A DNA stretch of 64,000 nucleotides, taken from contig CAKRDD010000020.1 of the NCBI GenBank assembly GCA_934309345.1, positions 1-64,000 of the forward strand, read 5' to 3'. Within the stretch, counting starts at the first letter, position 1. Each line of letters begins with the position of its first letter. The stretch is from an uncultured Mediterraneibacter sp. (GTDB taxonomy: Bacteria > Bacillota > Clostridia > Lachnospirales > Lachnospiraceae). This document shows, piece by piece, positions 18,814 through 28,199 of the stretch. The position numbers were made by a program, and so were the translations under genes. A model generated the notes under the pieces. That model did not search any database, was not told the DNA's origin, and saw only the letters and a program-made list of their open reading frames with translations.

Positions 18814-19479
18814 CTAAAATCCAAACATTGCATTCAGTCTTTCCAGTCTTTCTTCAAATTCCAGGTAAAACTGTGCTTCTTCCTCTGCCTGATATGGCAT
18901 CTGATAAAAGTTGCGGAGAACCACAACCGTCAGTACTTTCGCGTTCTGCTCATCAAGTTCTTTCATGCCTTCTTCGCAGTTCTTAAGAAATGTATGCCAT
19001 CTCCACACGAAATCTTCGTATCTCTTCTGATCTGCAATTCCAAGCCACTTCTTAATCTTCACTTTGCCGCGTTCCTGCTTCTTACATTCATGCACCTGGA
19101 TAAAATACTTGAATCCATTCTCCTCATAAATACGTCCAAGAGGGAACAGGCGGCAGATTCCCGGTCTGTATCCATGAATGGAACATCTTCCATCTTTCAA
19201 GAATGGACAGACTTCTCGCTCTCCATCCATCTTCAGATTTGGGAGTATCATTCCGTCAACTACATTCAATTCCAGATAGTTTGCAAGCAATGCATCAAAA
19301 TTCTCTTTCTTCCCAAGTTGCAGTCTCCACAGATCCATTGGATCCAATATGATGGAACTGCCCATCCCCTGGCAACATGCGGAACACCCTTCACAATCGT
19401 GACAGTCCACCTTAACCATATCTCCGGAGGAATACAGACGTCCATCTGAAATTTCATTAAGATCTACTTCGCGCTTCAT
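18814..19479 (-). CDS. YkgJ family cysteine cluster protein
   Basis: A 221-residue protein with the metal-binding cysteine cluster of the YkgJ/UPF0153 family: CHDCEGCSACCQG near residues 25-37, CPFLKDGRCSIHGYRPGICRLFPLG near 91-115, and a further Cys at HECKKQ. The family is thought to bind zinc or an iron-sulfur cluster; its function is unknown. The C-terminal half is helical and acidic. It sits upstream of recQ and is probably co-transcribed. A GGAGATAG box precedes the ATG. Confidence 0.85.
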   Translation of the reverse strand: MKREVDLNEISDGRLYSSGDMVKVDCHDCEGCSACCQGMGSSIILDPMDLWRLQLGKKENFDALLANYLELNVVDGMILPNLKMDGEREVCPFLKDGRCSIHGYRPGICRLFPLGRIYEENGFKYFIQVHECKKQERGKVKIKKWLGIADQKRYEDFVWRWHTFLKNCEEGMKELDEQNAKVLTVVVLRNFYQMPYQAEEEAQFYLEFEERLERLNAMFGF

Positions 19480-19721
19480 TTTTAGTCTATCTCCATTTTC
19501 TTCTGAATATAATCATGTTCTATTAGTATAATACAGATGGACTGTTGGTTGCAAGAGCTGTGTTCTTTAAATGCGTTGACCAAAACAACTCATCTTAGAA
19601 TCCAGGCCAACATAATTTACAAATGACAGAACAAAGAATGTGCCTTGGCACATTCTTGCGCCTGCGGCGGTCGCTTGCGACATCTTCATTGTACGCCGCA
19701 GTGCGCATCCTTAGCGGAGCG

Positions 19722-19763
19722 TTTTTTATATATTAGGAAAGCACTTTCCTAATATATAAAAAA
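19722..19763. repeat. Perfect 20-bp inverted repeat
   Basis: The left arm 19722-19741 (six T then ATATATTAGGAAAG) is exactly complementary to 19744-19763, with a 2-nt CA centre. It has T and A runs at its ends, so it can terminate transcription in either direction or extrude as a cruciform. Confidence 0.9.
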
Positions 19764-19824
19764 GTTGTTGATGGCACAGGAAACCGCACTATCATCGCGC
19801 GCCCCTGCTCATCAACAACTTTTT
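19759..19824 (-). terminator. Long-loop terminator of galE
   Basis: On the minus strand AAAAAGTTGTTGATG pairs with CATCAACAACTTTTT across a loop of about 36 nt rich in GC, and is followed by the TATATATTAGG palindrome. Placed directly after the galE stop codon. Confidence 0.7.
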
Positions 19825-19852
19825 ATTTCACATTATAAATGATTAATCAAAC

Positions 19853-20869
19853 TTAATCCTCGTATCCGTTCGGATTCATGCTCTGCCATCTCCAGGAATC
19901 TTCACACATCTTGTTCAGATCTCTCTCAGCTACCCAGTGCAGTTCTTCCTTTGCCTTGGAAGCATCACAGTAACATGTAGCAATGTCTCCTGCACGGCGT
20001 GGTTTGATCTGGTAAGGGATCTCTTTTCCACAAGCTTTGGAGAATGCTTTCACCATATCAAGTACGGAATATCCGTTTCCTGTTCCAAGATTATATACGG
20101 AAACTCCTGCTTTCTCTTTCAGTTTCTCTACGGCACGGACATGTCCCACTGCAAGATCAACTACGTGGATGTAATCACGGACACCTGTTCCGTCATGTGT
20201 ATCATAATCATCTCCAAACACACCGAGGCACTCAAGTTTACCGATTGCAACCTGTGTAATGTATGGAATCAGGTTGTTCGGGATTCCCTTCGGATCTTCT
20301 CCGATCAGTCCGCTCTCATGAGCTCCGATTGGGTTGAAGTAACGAAGAAGTACGACATTCCACTCCGGATCTGCTGTATGAAGATCTGTCAGGATCTGCT
20401 CAAGCATCCATTTTGTCCATCCGTATGGGTTTGTACATGTTCCCTTCGGGCACTCTTCTGTGATCGGGATAAATGCCGGATCACCGTATACTGTTGCAGA
20501 AGAACTGAAGATGATATTCTTCACGCCATGATTTCTCATCACATCACAGAGAACTAAAGTTCCGGCAATGTTATTCTCATAATATTCGAGTGGCTTAACA
20601 ACAGATTCACCAACTGCTTTCAGTCCTGCGAAATGAATAACTGACTCGATCTCTTCTTTCTCAAAGATCTCGTTCATTGCTTCTTTGTCACGGATATCTG
20701 CTTTATAGAACTTCAGATCTTTTCCTGTAATCTGTTTTACTCTGTCTACAGCTTTCTCTGACGCATTGTAAAGGTTATCTGCGATTACAACATCATATCC
20801 TGCATTCAAAAGTTCTACACATGTGTGGCTTCCGATAAATCCGGCGCCTCCTGTTACTAAAATTGCCAT
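19853..20869 (-). CDS. galE: UDP-glucose 4-epimerase
   Basis: Interconverts UDP-galactose and UDP-glucose in the Leloir pathway and for cell-envelope glycans. It is an extended SDR with NAD-binding GGAGFIGSHT at residues 6-15, the catalytic YxxxK in NPYGWTKWMLE, and the conserved SSSATVYG and VRDYIHVVDLA segments. At 338 residues it is normal. AAAGGAGG lies upstream of the ATG. A hairpin in the leader (20904-20937) might influence expression. Confidence 0.97.
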   Translation of the reverse strand: MAILVTGGAGFIGSHTCVELLNAGYDVVIADNLYNASEKAVDRVKQITGKDLKFYKADIRDKEAMNEIFEKEEIESVIHFAGLKAVGESVVKPLEYYENNIAGTLVLCDVMRNHGVKNIIFSSSATVYGDPAFIPITEECPKGTCTNPYGWTKWMLEQILTDLHTADPEWNVVLLRYFNPIGAHESGLIGEDPKGIPNNLIPYITQVAIGKLECLGVFGDDYDTHDGTGVRDYIHVVDLAVGHVRAVEKLKEKAGVSVYNLGTGNGYSVLDMVKAFSKACGKEIPYQIKPRRAGDIATCYCDASKAKEELHWVAERDLNKMCEDSWRWQSMNPNGYED

Positions 20870-20903
20870 TTTTAAAATCCTCCTTTGAGCTTTGACTGCT
20901 CAG

Positions 20904-20937
20904 GCTGCTGCCACACACAGTAACTGTGTTCAGCAGC
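20904..20937 (-). promoter_or_regulatory. Hairpin in the galE leader
   Basis: Inverted repeat GCTGCTG...CACAG / CTGTG...CAGCAGC, about 25 nt upstream of the galE ribosome binding site, without a T run. Possible mRNA stabiliser or remnant of a regulatory leader; function not shown. Confidence 0.4.
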
Positions 20938-21071
20938 TTGCTTATCTTTGCTTTGTTGTCTCTGATTATAGCACATCCACCACAAAAATCTTTATACGAA
21001 TAGTTCCTCTTATGGTAAAAATGTTGCATGATTATTATGATTCACAAGTTCTGTGACTGACAACATATAAT

Positions 21072-21992
21072 CTAATCCCACAATTTCTGTGGATAAAGAC
21101 CTTCATCTTTCAGAGCCTGTACTGCTGCAACTACAACCGGCTTGTCTTCTTTGTATGTAACTCCATACCATTTATCTTCGGATTCAAGTACTCTTACGGT
21201 TGCTTTTCCTTCTGCTAGAAGATCACTAACTACAGATGGAAGGAAGTACTCACATTTCATCGGATTCTCCTTAATACCTTTCTCAAGGAATGCCGGGAAT
21301 CCTGCTTTGATCTCATCGAGAATACTTCTTGTGAATCCCCACATATTCATGGATACAAGAGTATCTCCGTCGATAGTTGTCCATGTCTCTCCGTCATCTT
21401 CTGAGAAAGCGATTCCACCGTCACGCTTCTCGATCTTTGTACGCTCTGTGATTCCAACCAGCTCTTTCGCCTCATTGAGTTCACATACGCCACGGGCAAC
21501 ATGTCCGTTGTCTGTAACTGTATTCTTCAGACGATAACCTACCATTGTATAACGGTACTTGTCATCATCTTCATGTGTTGTAAGGAATTCATAGATTGTC
21601 TCAAATGCATGGCGTCCGTAATAATCGTCCGCATTGATTACTGCAAATGGTCCATCCACCTCATCGATCGCACTTAAAACAGCATGTGCTGTTCCCCAGG
21701 GCTTTACACGTCCTTCCGGAACTTCGTAGCCTTCCGGGAGATTGTTCAGATCCTGGAATACATACGCTACATCCATGATCTTCTCAATTCTCTTTCCAAC
21801 AGCTTCTTTAAAATCTGCTTCATTTTCTTTCTTAATAATAAATACGACTTTCTCGAATCCTGCGCGTTTTGCATCAAAGATCGAGAAATCCATAATAATA
21901 TGTCCTTCCTGATCTACCGGGTCAATCTGCTTCAGCCCGCCATATCTGCTTCCCATTCCTGCTGCCATAATGACCAGAACCGGTTTCTTCAT
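21072..21992 (-). CDS. Sugar nucleotidyltransferase family protein
   Basis: A member of the NTP-transferase fold: the nucleotide-binding loop reads MAAGMGSRYGGLKQID near residues 9-24, followed by a WGTAHAVLSA segment and the metal-binding Asp in VINADDYYG. This resembles UTP or CTP-dependent sugar-1-phosphate nucleotidyltransferases. Length is 306 residues. I chose the ATG at 21992, 8 nt after GGAGG, over a TTG at 22007 that lies on that box. Being next to galE suggests a role in nucleotide-sugar supply. The donor sugar is not identifiable. Confidence 0.85.
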   Translation of the reverse strand: MKKPVLVIMAAGMGSRYGGLKQIDPVDQEGHIIMDFSIFDAKRAGFEKVVFIIKKENEADFKEAVGKRIEKIMDVAYVFQDLNNLPEGYEVPEGRVKPWGTAHAVLSAIDEVDGPFAVINADDYYGRHAFETIYEFLTTHEDDDKYRYTMVGYRLKNTVTDNGHVARGVCELNEAKELVGITERTKIEKRDGGIAFSEDDGETWTTIDGDTLVSMNMWGFTRSILDEIKAGFPAFLEKGIKENPMKCEYFLPSVVSDLLAEGKATVRVLESEDKWYGVTYKEDKPVVVAAVQALKDEGLYPQKLWD

Positions 21993-22104
21993 AATGAAAT
22001 CCTCCAAATATTATTAAATATTATGTTGCCTGATGGCAATTACATTTCTATTGTATGACATATAGCTAAAAAAATCTAGATGAAAATCAAAGAAATACAT
22101 GCAC

Positions 22105-22152
22105 AAAAATCCATGCATTTCATCCCACAGGGATCATAAAATGCATGGATTT
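22105..22152 (-). terminator. Intrinsic terminator of eno
   Basis: AAATCCATGCATTT / AAATGCATGGATTT stem, with an inner GATCCCTGTGGGATC hairpin, just downstream of the enolase stop codon and followed on the minus strand by TTTTTG. Confidence 0.8.
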
Positions 22153-22180
22153 CCCGGATTGTCAGATTATTTTACTGATG

Positions 22181-23476
22181 TTATCTCACATTAAATGCGT
22201 CATTTCCCGGATATACTGCGCTTGCTCCAAGTTCTTCCTCAATGCGCAGTAACTGATTATATTTCGCCACACGCTCTGAACGGCTCGGTGCTCCTGTCTT
22301 GATCTGGCAGGTATTCAGTGCTACTGCAAGATCTGCAATCGTTGTATCTTCTGTCTCACCGGAACGGTGGGAAGATATTGCTGTGTAACCTGCTTTGTGT
22401 GCCATCTTGATTGCTTCAAGAGTCTCGGATACCGATCCAATCTGATTCAATTTGATCAGAATAGAATTTCCGCATCCGAGTTTAATTCCTTTCGCCAGTC
22501 TCTCTGTGTTTGTGACAAAAAGATCATCTCCAACTAGCTGGACTTTATCTCCCAGCTCTGCTGTCAGCTTTTTCCAGCCTTCCCAGTCTTCCTCGTCAAG
22601 TGCATCTTCGATTGAGATGATTGGATATTTCTCTACCAGTTTTTTCCAGTGGTCAATGAGCTGTTCCGAAGTATAGACTGTTCCTGCCTTTGGAAGTTTA
22701 TACTCTCCAACCGTTCCTGTCTTCCATTCTGAGGATGCCGCATCCATTGCGATCTTGAAGTCTTTTCCAGGTTCATATCCTGCCTTCTTCACTGCCTCAA
22801 GAATTGTCTCGATTGCTTCTTCATCTGATTTCAGTGCCGGGGCAAATCCACCCTCATCACCTACAGATGTTGCAAGTCCTCTGTCTTTCAAAATTCCTGC
22901 AAGTGCATGGAATACCTCTGTACACCAGCGGATGCATTCTTTAAAAGATGGTGCTCCAACCGGCATGATCATGAACTCCTGCACATCCAGTCCGGAAGAA
23001 AGTGCATGGCACCCACCATTTACAATGTTCATCATTGGAACAGGAAGTCTGTTTCCATTCACTCCTCCAAGAAAACGGTACAGCGGAATCTCAAGTGCAT
23101 CTGCTGCCGCTCTTGCACATGCGATTGAAACCGCAAGAATTGCATTTGCGCCAAGATTTGATTTATCTTTTGTTCCATCTGCCTGGATCATTGCCTGATC
23201 AATTGCATAAGTGTCACCTGCATCCATTCCAACCAATGCACTGTTGATTGTTGTATTAATATTTTCTACTGCACGGGAAACACCTTTTCCACCGAATTTT
23301 GACTTGTCTCCATCTCGAAGTTCAAGTGCCTCAAATTCTCCGGTAGAAGCACCACTTGGAGCTGCGCCTCTTGCTACAGTTCCATCTACAAGATGCACTT
23401 CTGCCTCAACCGTTGGATTTCCGCGTGAGTCGATAATTTCTCTTCCAATTACTTTTTCAATTTCCAGATAATTCAT
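22181..23476 (-). CDS. eno: Enolase
   Basis: Glycolytic phosphopyruvate hydratase, converting 2-phosphoglycerate to phosphoenolpyruvate. The N-terminus has the family start (REIIDSRGNPTVEAEV). The enolase signature is LIKLNQIGSVSETLEA, and SHRSGETEDTTIADLAVA is present near the C-terminus, with metal ligands in MDAASSEW, SIEDALDEEDW and VGDDLFVTN. I chose the ATG at 23476, 9 nt after AAAGGA. An upstream ATG at 23542 would add 22 basic residues absent from the family. The resulting 431 residues match the usual length. Confidence 0.97.
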   Translation of the reverse strand: MNYLEIEKVIGREIIDSRGNPTVEAEVHLVDGTVARGAAPSGASTGEFEALELRDGDKSKFGGKGVSRAVENINTTINSALVGMDAGDTYAIDQAMIQADGTKDKSNLGANAILAVSIACARAAADALEIPLYRFLGGVNGNRLPVPMMNIVNGGCHALSSGLDVQEFMIMPVGAPSFKECIRWCTEVFHALAGILKDRGLATSVGDEGGFAPALKSDEEAIETILEAVKKAGYEPGKDFKIAMDAASSEWKTGTVGEYKLPKAGTVYTSEQLIDHWKKLVEKYPIISIEDALDEEDWEGWKKLTAELGDKVQLVGDDLFVTNTERLAKGIKLGCGNSILIKLNQIGSVSETLEAIKMAHKAGYTAISSHRSGETEDTTIADLAVALNTCQIKTGAPSRSERVAKYNQLLRIEEELGASAVYPGNDAFNVR

Positions 23477-23687
23477 AGTTGTCCATCCTTTCTGAGGACT
23501 CCTTCGCCTGTGTTCAGGTATTACAGACAAAGGAGTATACATGATTTATTCACATAGTTAGTTTTCTCTAACCATATGTATTCTATCAAGTTTCTTTGTA
23601 AAACGCAATGTTTTTACATGATAATGATTCTCATTTTGTGGACTTCTATATATTATCTGCACTTGCTATTATTTATATTCTTACTTT

Positions 23688-24713
23688 TTATAAATACTCT
23701 CTCAGCTTCTCAACCTTCTCCATATCTGTCGCCCAGCTCGTAGCAAGTCTGACTACCGTATGTTTCTCATCCGTCTTCTCCCAGAAACTGACTCTGACAT
23801 TCTTCTCCAGTTCTTTCAGTTTCTCGTCTTCCATCTCAACAAAGATCTGGTTCGTCGGAGAATCAATATAGAAATCATATCCTTTTTCTTTCAGGATTTC
23901 CTTTAGTCTTACTGCTGTTGTGATTGCATTCTTGCTGATTTTCATATACAGATCATCTGTAAATAATGTATCAAACTGAACACCAAGGAACCATCCTTTG
24001 GCAAGCAGTGCTCCATGCTGTTTGATCAGAGTCACAAAATGTCTCGGCGCATTTTCTTTTGTAAATACAACTGCTTCTCCGCAGAAGGCACCGACCTTTG
24101 TTCCACCGATGTAAAAAATGTCACAGTATTCTGCGATATCTTCCATCGTCACATCTGTATCTTCTACTGCGAGACCGTATCCAAGACGCGCTCCATCAAG
24201 ATACAGCGGAATATGGTACTGCTGACAGATATCAGAGAGTTCTGCCAGTTCGCCGCGTGTATACAGTGTGCCATACTCTGTTGGGTGAGAGATGTAAACC
24301 ATCCCCGGAAAAACCATATGTTCATGATTCCCATCACTATAAAACTGATTCAAACAATCAGCCACGTCTTTCGGCTGGATCTTCCCTTCCTGCTGTGGAA
24401 GTGTAAGTACTTTATGGCCGGAAGCTTCAATCGCACCCGCCTCGTGTGATGCAACATGTCCTGTCTCAGCTGCGATAACGCCCTCATAGCTTTGAAGTAC
24501 GGAATCAATTACAGTCTGATTCGTCTGCGTTCCGCCTACAAAGAAGTAAATGTCTGCATCCGGACATTTACATGCCTGACGGATCTTTTCCTTTGCAGAT
24601 TCGCAATATTCATCATTTCCGTATCCTGTAATTCCTTCTTTATTTACTTCTGCCAGTCTGCGCAGAATCTCCTCATGTGCACCTTCTGAATAGTCATTTT
24701 CAAATGAAATCAT
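23688..24713 (-). CDS. Low-specificity threonine aldolase (PLP-dependent)
   Basis: A fold-type I PLP enzyme of the beta-eliminating lyase family, predicted to cleave L-threonine/allo-threonine to glycine and acetaldehyde. The glycine-rich GGTQTNQ segment near 59-65, the AETGHVASHEAGAIE motif, the Asp in YLDGARLGYG, and the Schiff-base lysine in YIGGTKVGAFCGEA are all present. Length 341 is normal. Its start codon overlaps the stop of the upstream flavin-reductase gene (ATGA), so the two are translationally coupled. Tyrosine phenol-lyase-like activity is a less likely alternative. Confidence 0.88.
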   Translation of the reverse strand: MISFENDYSEGAHEEILRRLAEVNKEGITGYGNDEYCESAKEKIRQACKCPDADIYFFVGGTQTNQTVIDSVLQSYEGVIAAETGHVASHEAGAIEASGHKVLTLPQQEGKIQPKDVADCLNQFYSDGNHEHMVFPGMVYISHPTEYGTLYTRGELAELSDICQQYHIPLYLDGARLGYGLAVEDTDVTMEDIAEYCDIFYIGGTKVGAFCGEAVVFTKENAPRHFVTLIKQHGALLAKGWFLGVQFDTLFTDDLYMKISKNAITTAVRLKEILKEKGYDFYIDSPTNQIFVEMEDEKLKELEKNVRVSFWEKTDEKHTVVRLATSWATDMEKVEKLREYL

Positions 24714-25402
24714 TTTTTAACTGTTCCCTTCTTACTGAATGTTGCTTTTTTATTTACAGATTTTTTCCCTGGAGCTTTCTTGCTCCCTGATTCGTTTTTT
24801 GTTGTGATCTTCTTAGCAGTTCGTTTGTCAACGGTTTTCTTTTTTCTCACGCTGTACCCAAACGTTCCGATCTTCTTGCCGAGTCCAAGGTATTCTCCAT
24901 GAGAATATGCCAGAAGCCCTGTCTTATTGAGTTCGAATTTGCCCTTCTCATCCATATAAGACTCGTCCACCTGGACAGCCTTCACTTCTGCAAGAAACAT
25001 GTGATGGCTTCCAAGTTTCTCAACTTTTGTCACAACACATTCAATGTTGACCGGTGCTTCCTCAATTACCGGTGCATAAGTAAGCTTCTCTGCCTTTTTC
25101 GCTGTTAAATGACACTCTTTCCATTTATCCACATCCCGTCCGGAGCGCACACCGCAGTAATCTGTCGCATGCGCGAGCTGTTCGGTTGTCAGATTGATCA
25201 CAAACTCTCCGCTCTCTTCAATCATATGATAGGAATATCTCTCCGGTCTTACGGAAATGTATACCATCGCCGGATTCGTACATACCGTTCCTGTCCAGGC
25301 AACGGTGAAAATGTTCGTATTTCCTTCTTTATCTGCCGTACTTACCATAACTGCCGGAAGCGGGTAGACCATGTTACCGGCTTTCCATACCTGTTTCGCC
25401 AT
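24710..25402 (-). CDS. Flavin reductase-like FMN-binding protein with Lys-rich tail
   Basis: A flavin-reductase-like split barrel (residues about 10-180): PLPAVMVSTAD, NIFTVAWTGTVC, VYISVRPERYSYHMIEESGEFVINL. It probably binds FMN and transfers electrons or detoxifies oxygen; the partner is unknown. The last 45 residues are almost all Lys, Thr, Ala, Ser and Gly, like a histone-H1-type tail, which is unusual for this family. I chose the ATG at 25402 (AGGAGG, 8 nt spacing); the open frame runs on upstream but lacks a site. It overlaps the threonine aldolase gene by 4 nt. Confidence 0.85.
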   Translation of the reverse strand: MAKQVWKAGNMVYPLPAVMVSTADKEGNTNIFTVAWTGTVCTNPAMVYISVRPERYSYHMIEESGEFVINLTTEQLAHATDYCGVRSGRDVDKWKECHLTAKKAEKLTYAPVIEEAPVNIECVVTKVEKLGSHHMFLAEVKAVQVDESYMDEKGKFELNKTGLLAYSHGEYLGLGKKIGTFGYSVRKKKTVDKRTAKKITTKNESGSKKAPGKKSVNKKATFSKKGTVKK

Positions 25403-25481
25403 TTCTCTTTCCTCCTGAAAACCGTCCCCTGTTACGGAGACGGTTCTAATTTTTCTATATAAAAAATTCTTGTAGCTGTTC

Positions 25482-27125
25482 TTACTGCTGCAATGCTGAT
25501 ACAAGCGCCGGAACAAGCTGTTTCTTACGTGATACAACACCTTTGAGCATCAGTTTCTGTGCATTATCTTCCAGATCATAAGCTCCGATAATCTTTTCTC
25601 TTGATTCATTACCACAGCAGATCAGTTCAGATGATTCTGTAATAATATTCGTCAGCATAAAGAAAATCATATCCAGACTGTGATTCTGTCTTGTCTTTTC
25701 CATCTCCGGAAGTACTGTTGCCTTAATCTCTTCAAGCTCATCTTCGCTCATGGAATTCACCTGACCAACACCGAATACTGTATCATTTACTGTAAACTGT
25801 TTGAAATCAAGGAACAGGATTTCCTCAGCTGTCTTTCCTTTCAGGTTGCTTCCTGCCTTGAACATTGCCTGTGCAAGTTTCTCTATATCGATTCCGGCAA
25901 TCTCTGCAAGCCTTTTCGCTGTGCTTTCATCAAGTGGTGTACAAGTCGGGGAACGGAACATCAATGTATCGGAAATAATCGCGGAACAAAGAAGTCCTGC
26001 ATTCACAGGATCTATTTCGACATCATTTTCCTCGTACATCTGAGATACAATTGTTGCTGTACATCCAACCGGCTGATTTCTGAAAAATACAGGTCCGATC
26101 GTCTCGATACTGCTCAGTCTGTGGTGATCGATAATCTCCTGGACATCTGCCTCTTCCACTCCGTCTACTGCCTGATTCTTCTCATTATGATCGACAAGGA
26201 TGACCTGTTTCTTGCTGACATTGAGAAGTCTTCTTCTGGAAACAAGACCTAAGAACTTTCCATCTTCATCTACAACCGGGAAATCACGGAAACGCTTACG
26301 CGCCATCACTTCTTTCACATCATCTACGAAATCATTCTTACGGAATGTCACAAGGTGATCCTTCGTCATGAAAGATCTTACCGGAATACTCTGGCTGATA
26401 TGTTGCGCTGCCGTAAATGTGTCATGCTGTGTCCAGATAACGACAATTTCTTTTGCCTCTGCCTGACGTAAAATATCTTCTGAAACCGGGTCATTCTGGC
26501 AGACTACCATACAGCTTGCATCCAGATCAACCGCACACTGCTGTGCATCAATTCGATCCCCGATAATAACAAGATCATCTTTCTCGATAAAGCTTGTCAT
26601 CAACTCCTTGCTTGATGCCGCAACAGTTACTTTTCCTTTATAGAAATAACCATGTTCATTTCCTGTTACGATTTTGCCTTCTACTGCTGCTGCAATATTC
26701 CGGTACTGTGTTCTTGCTTTCGCAAGCATTGTGTTATCATAGACTTCCATATAGGATTTCGCAATATCACCTTTTGTGATCACGCCTTCCAGCACACCAT
26801 TACGTGTGATCGGAATCGTATGCGTATTCATCTCTGACATCTTTTCCCATGCTGTACGGATTGAAAGGCTTCCTTGAATTTCCTGACTTTCTTTCAGTTC
26901 CACATTTTTAATCTGTTCTCTTAGATCAGAAAGCAATGCCGGAACTTTTACGCCAAAGTGTTCCAGTACATATTGTGTCTCCTCATTAAGCTGTCCTGCA
27001 CGACGAGGTTCATACGTTTCTCCGGTAATTTTTGTCTTGAGATTTGCATAAGCAATTGCTGTACAGATAGAGTCTGTATCCGGATTCTTATGACCCACAA
27101 CATATACCTTTTTATCTTCCGCCAT
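25482..27125 (-). CDS. Family II inorganic pyrophosphatase with CBS and DRTGG domains
   Basis: A manganese-dependent pyrophosphatase of the DHH superfamily. The N-terminal metal site is VGHKNPDTDSICTAIAYA, with later ligands in LVDHNEKNQ and IIDHHRLSS. Between them lie two CBS motifs (for example NTHTIPITRNGVLEGVITK and RFRDFPVVDEDGKFLGLVSR) and a DRTGG domain, an arrangement known for nucleotide-regulated clostridial PPases. Adenine nucleotides probably control activity. The C-terminal DHHA2 domain ends the protein. I chose the ATG at 27125 after AAGGAG; the ATG at 27146 adds seven basic residues without a clear site. About 547 residues. Confidence 0.93.
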   Translation of the reverse strand: MAEDKKVYVVGHKNPDTDSICTAIAYANLKTKITGETYEPRRAGQLNEETQYVLEHFGVKVPALLSDLREQIKNVELKESQEIQGSLSIRTAWEKMSEMNTHTIPITRNGVLEGVITKGDIAKSYMEVYDNTMLAKARTQYRNIAAAVEGKIVTGNEHGYFYKGKVTVAASSKELMTSFIEKDDLVIIGDRIDAQQCAVDLDASCMVVCQNDPVSEDILRQAEAKEIVVIWTQHDTFTAAQHISQSIPVRSFMTKDHLVTFRKNDFVDDVKEVMARKRFRDFPVVDEDGKFLGLVSRRRLLNVSKKQVILVDHNEKNQAVDGVEEADVQEIIDHHRLSSIETIGPVFFRNQPVGCTATIVSQMYEENDVEIDPVNAGLLCSAIISDTLMFRSPTCTPLDESTAKRLAEIAGIDIEKLAQAMFKAGSNLKGKTAEEILFLDFKQFTVNDTVFGVGQVNSMSEDELEEIKATVLPEMEKTRQNHSLDMIFFMLTNIITESSELICCGNESREKIIGAYDLEDNAQKLMLKGVVSRKKQLVPALVSALQQ

Positions 27126-27327
27126 TTTTCTATCTCTCCTTCTCAAATTTATATCTTATCTTTTTTAACTTTTCTTTAATTTCATCTCTGCATTCATTTC
27201 ACATGAATAACAACTGATTTTATTATATAACAATCATAATGATTCGCTTTTCAATAAGTAGAGTAACATTTTTTTCTTATGAATCCAACCGCATTTTTCA
27301 TTTTCTTCGCGGATTTTGACACTTTTG

Positions 27328-27357
27328 TTGTATTTTTTCTCATACATATGGTATACT
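27328..27357 (+). promoter_or_regulatory. Predicted sigma-A promoter of the S1-domain gene
   Basis: TTGTAT at 27328-27333 and TATACT at 27352-27357 with an 18-nt spacer; the expected start is about 30 nt before the ATG. Confidence 0.55.
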
Positions 27358-27394
27358 TTGGATACAAGAGAAAAAAGAAAATGAGGTGCTTTTA

Positions 27395-28090
27395 ATGAGC
27401 GAAGAAATGAAAGAAATGCAGACAAATGAAGTGACAGAGACAATGGCAGACTATGAAGATCATTTCGATGATGCGAATCCATGGAACAGAGTCCAGGATT
27501 ATATGGATAAGAAAACGGTTCTTCCTGTAAAAATTGAAGGTGTTGTCAACGGTGGCGTAATCGTTATGGTAGAAGGACTTCGCGGATTCGTTCCGGCTTC
27601 CAAGCTGTCCCTTTCCTATATTGAGAATCTGGAAGATTATCTTCTCAAGGATATCGAAGTACAGGTGATCGATGTTGACCAGGCAAATAACCGTCTTGTA
27701 CTTTCTGCACGTGAACTTCTGAAAGAAAAAGAGAAAGCTGCACGTGATGCACAGATTGCAAGTATGAAGGTTGGAACTGTTCTGAAAGGAACTGTAGAGA
27801 CTCTCCAGAACTATGGAGCATTTGTTAAATTAGAGAACGGACTTTCCGGTCTGGTTCACGTTTCACAGATTTCCCAGAAGCGTGTAAAAATGCCTTCTGA
27901 TGTTCTCACAGTTGGTGATGAAGTTGAAGTGAAAGTCATCGGTATCAAAGACGGCAAAATCAGCCTGAGCATGAAAGCTCTTGAAGAAGACAAAGAAAAG
28001 GCTGAGGAGAAAGCGGAAAAGGTTGTGATCCCGAAAGCGGAAGATATCGGAACAAACCTTGGAGATCTCTTTAAAAATATCCAGTTATAG
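27395..28090 (+). CDS. Protein with two S1 RNA-binding domains
   Basis: An RNA-binding protein of about 231 residues with two S1 OB-folds: the first starts with VLPVKIEGVVNGGVIVMVEGLRG near 43 and the second with GTVLKGTVETLQNYGAFVKLENG near 128, ending SLSMKAL. It resembles short ribosomal-protein-S1-like proteins of Clostridia; a role in translation or RNA stability is inferred. The acidic N-terminus and a charged EKAEEKAEK segment flank the domains. The ATG at 27395 follows GAGGTG; a GTG at 27386 lies inside that box. A terminator follows. Confidence 0.88.
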   Translation: MSEEMKEMQTNEVTETMADYEDHFDDANPWNRVQDYMDKKTVLPVKIEGVVNGGVIVMVEGLRGFVPASKLSLSYIENLEDYLLKDIEVQVIDVDQANNRLVLSARELLKEKEKAARDAQIASMKVGTVLKGTVETLQNYGAFVKLENGLSGLVHVSQISQKRVKMPSDVLTVGDEVEVKVIGIKDGKISLSMKALEEDKEKAEEKAEKVVIPKAEDIGTNLGDLFKNIQL

Positions 28091-28149
28091 AAATTGGTGC
28101 TGTGATCCTGTTCAGATTGATAATCTGTGTAATTGGCAGCATGATACAG

Positions 28150-28196
28150 AAAAAGTCCCTTTCAGGAGTTTATTTCTTCTGAAGGGACTTTTCTAT
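28150..28196 (+). terminator. Terminator after the S1-domain gene
   Basis: AAAAGTCCCTTTCAG / CTGAAGGGACTTTT stem with a T-rich tail (TTTTCTATTTT). Confidence 0.8.
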
Positions 28197-28199
28197 TTT

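Larger units (their letters stand above)
19480..19852. other. Structured 370-nt intergenic region
   Basis: No convincing ORF. Several nested palindromes: AAGAATGTGCC/GGCACATTCTT at 19634-19657; CTGCGGCG/CGCCGCAG at 19662-19701 enclosing TCGCTTGCGA; a perfect 20-bp-arm palindrome at 19722-19763; and a long stem at 19759-19824. The last can terminate galE; the rest resembles an intergenic repeat element or structured RNA. The promoter for the ykgJ-recQ operon must also lie here. Confidence 0.6.
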
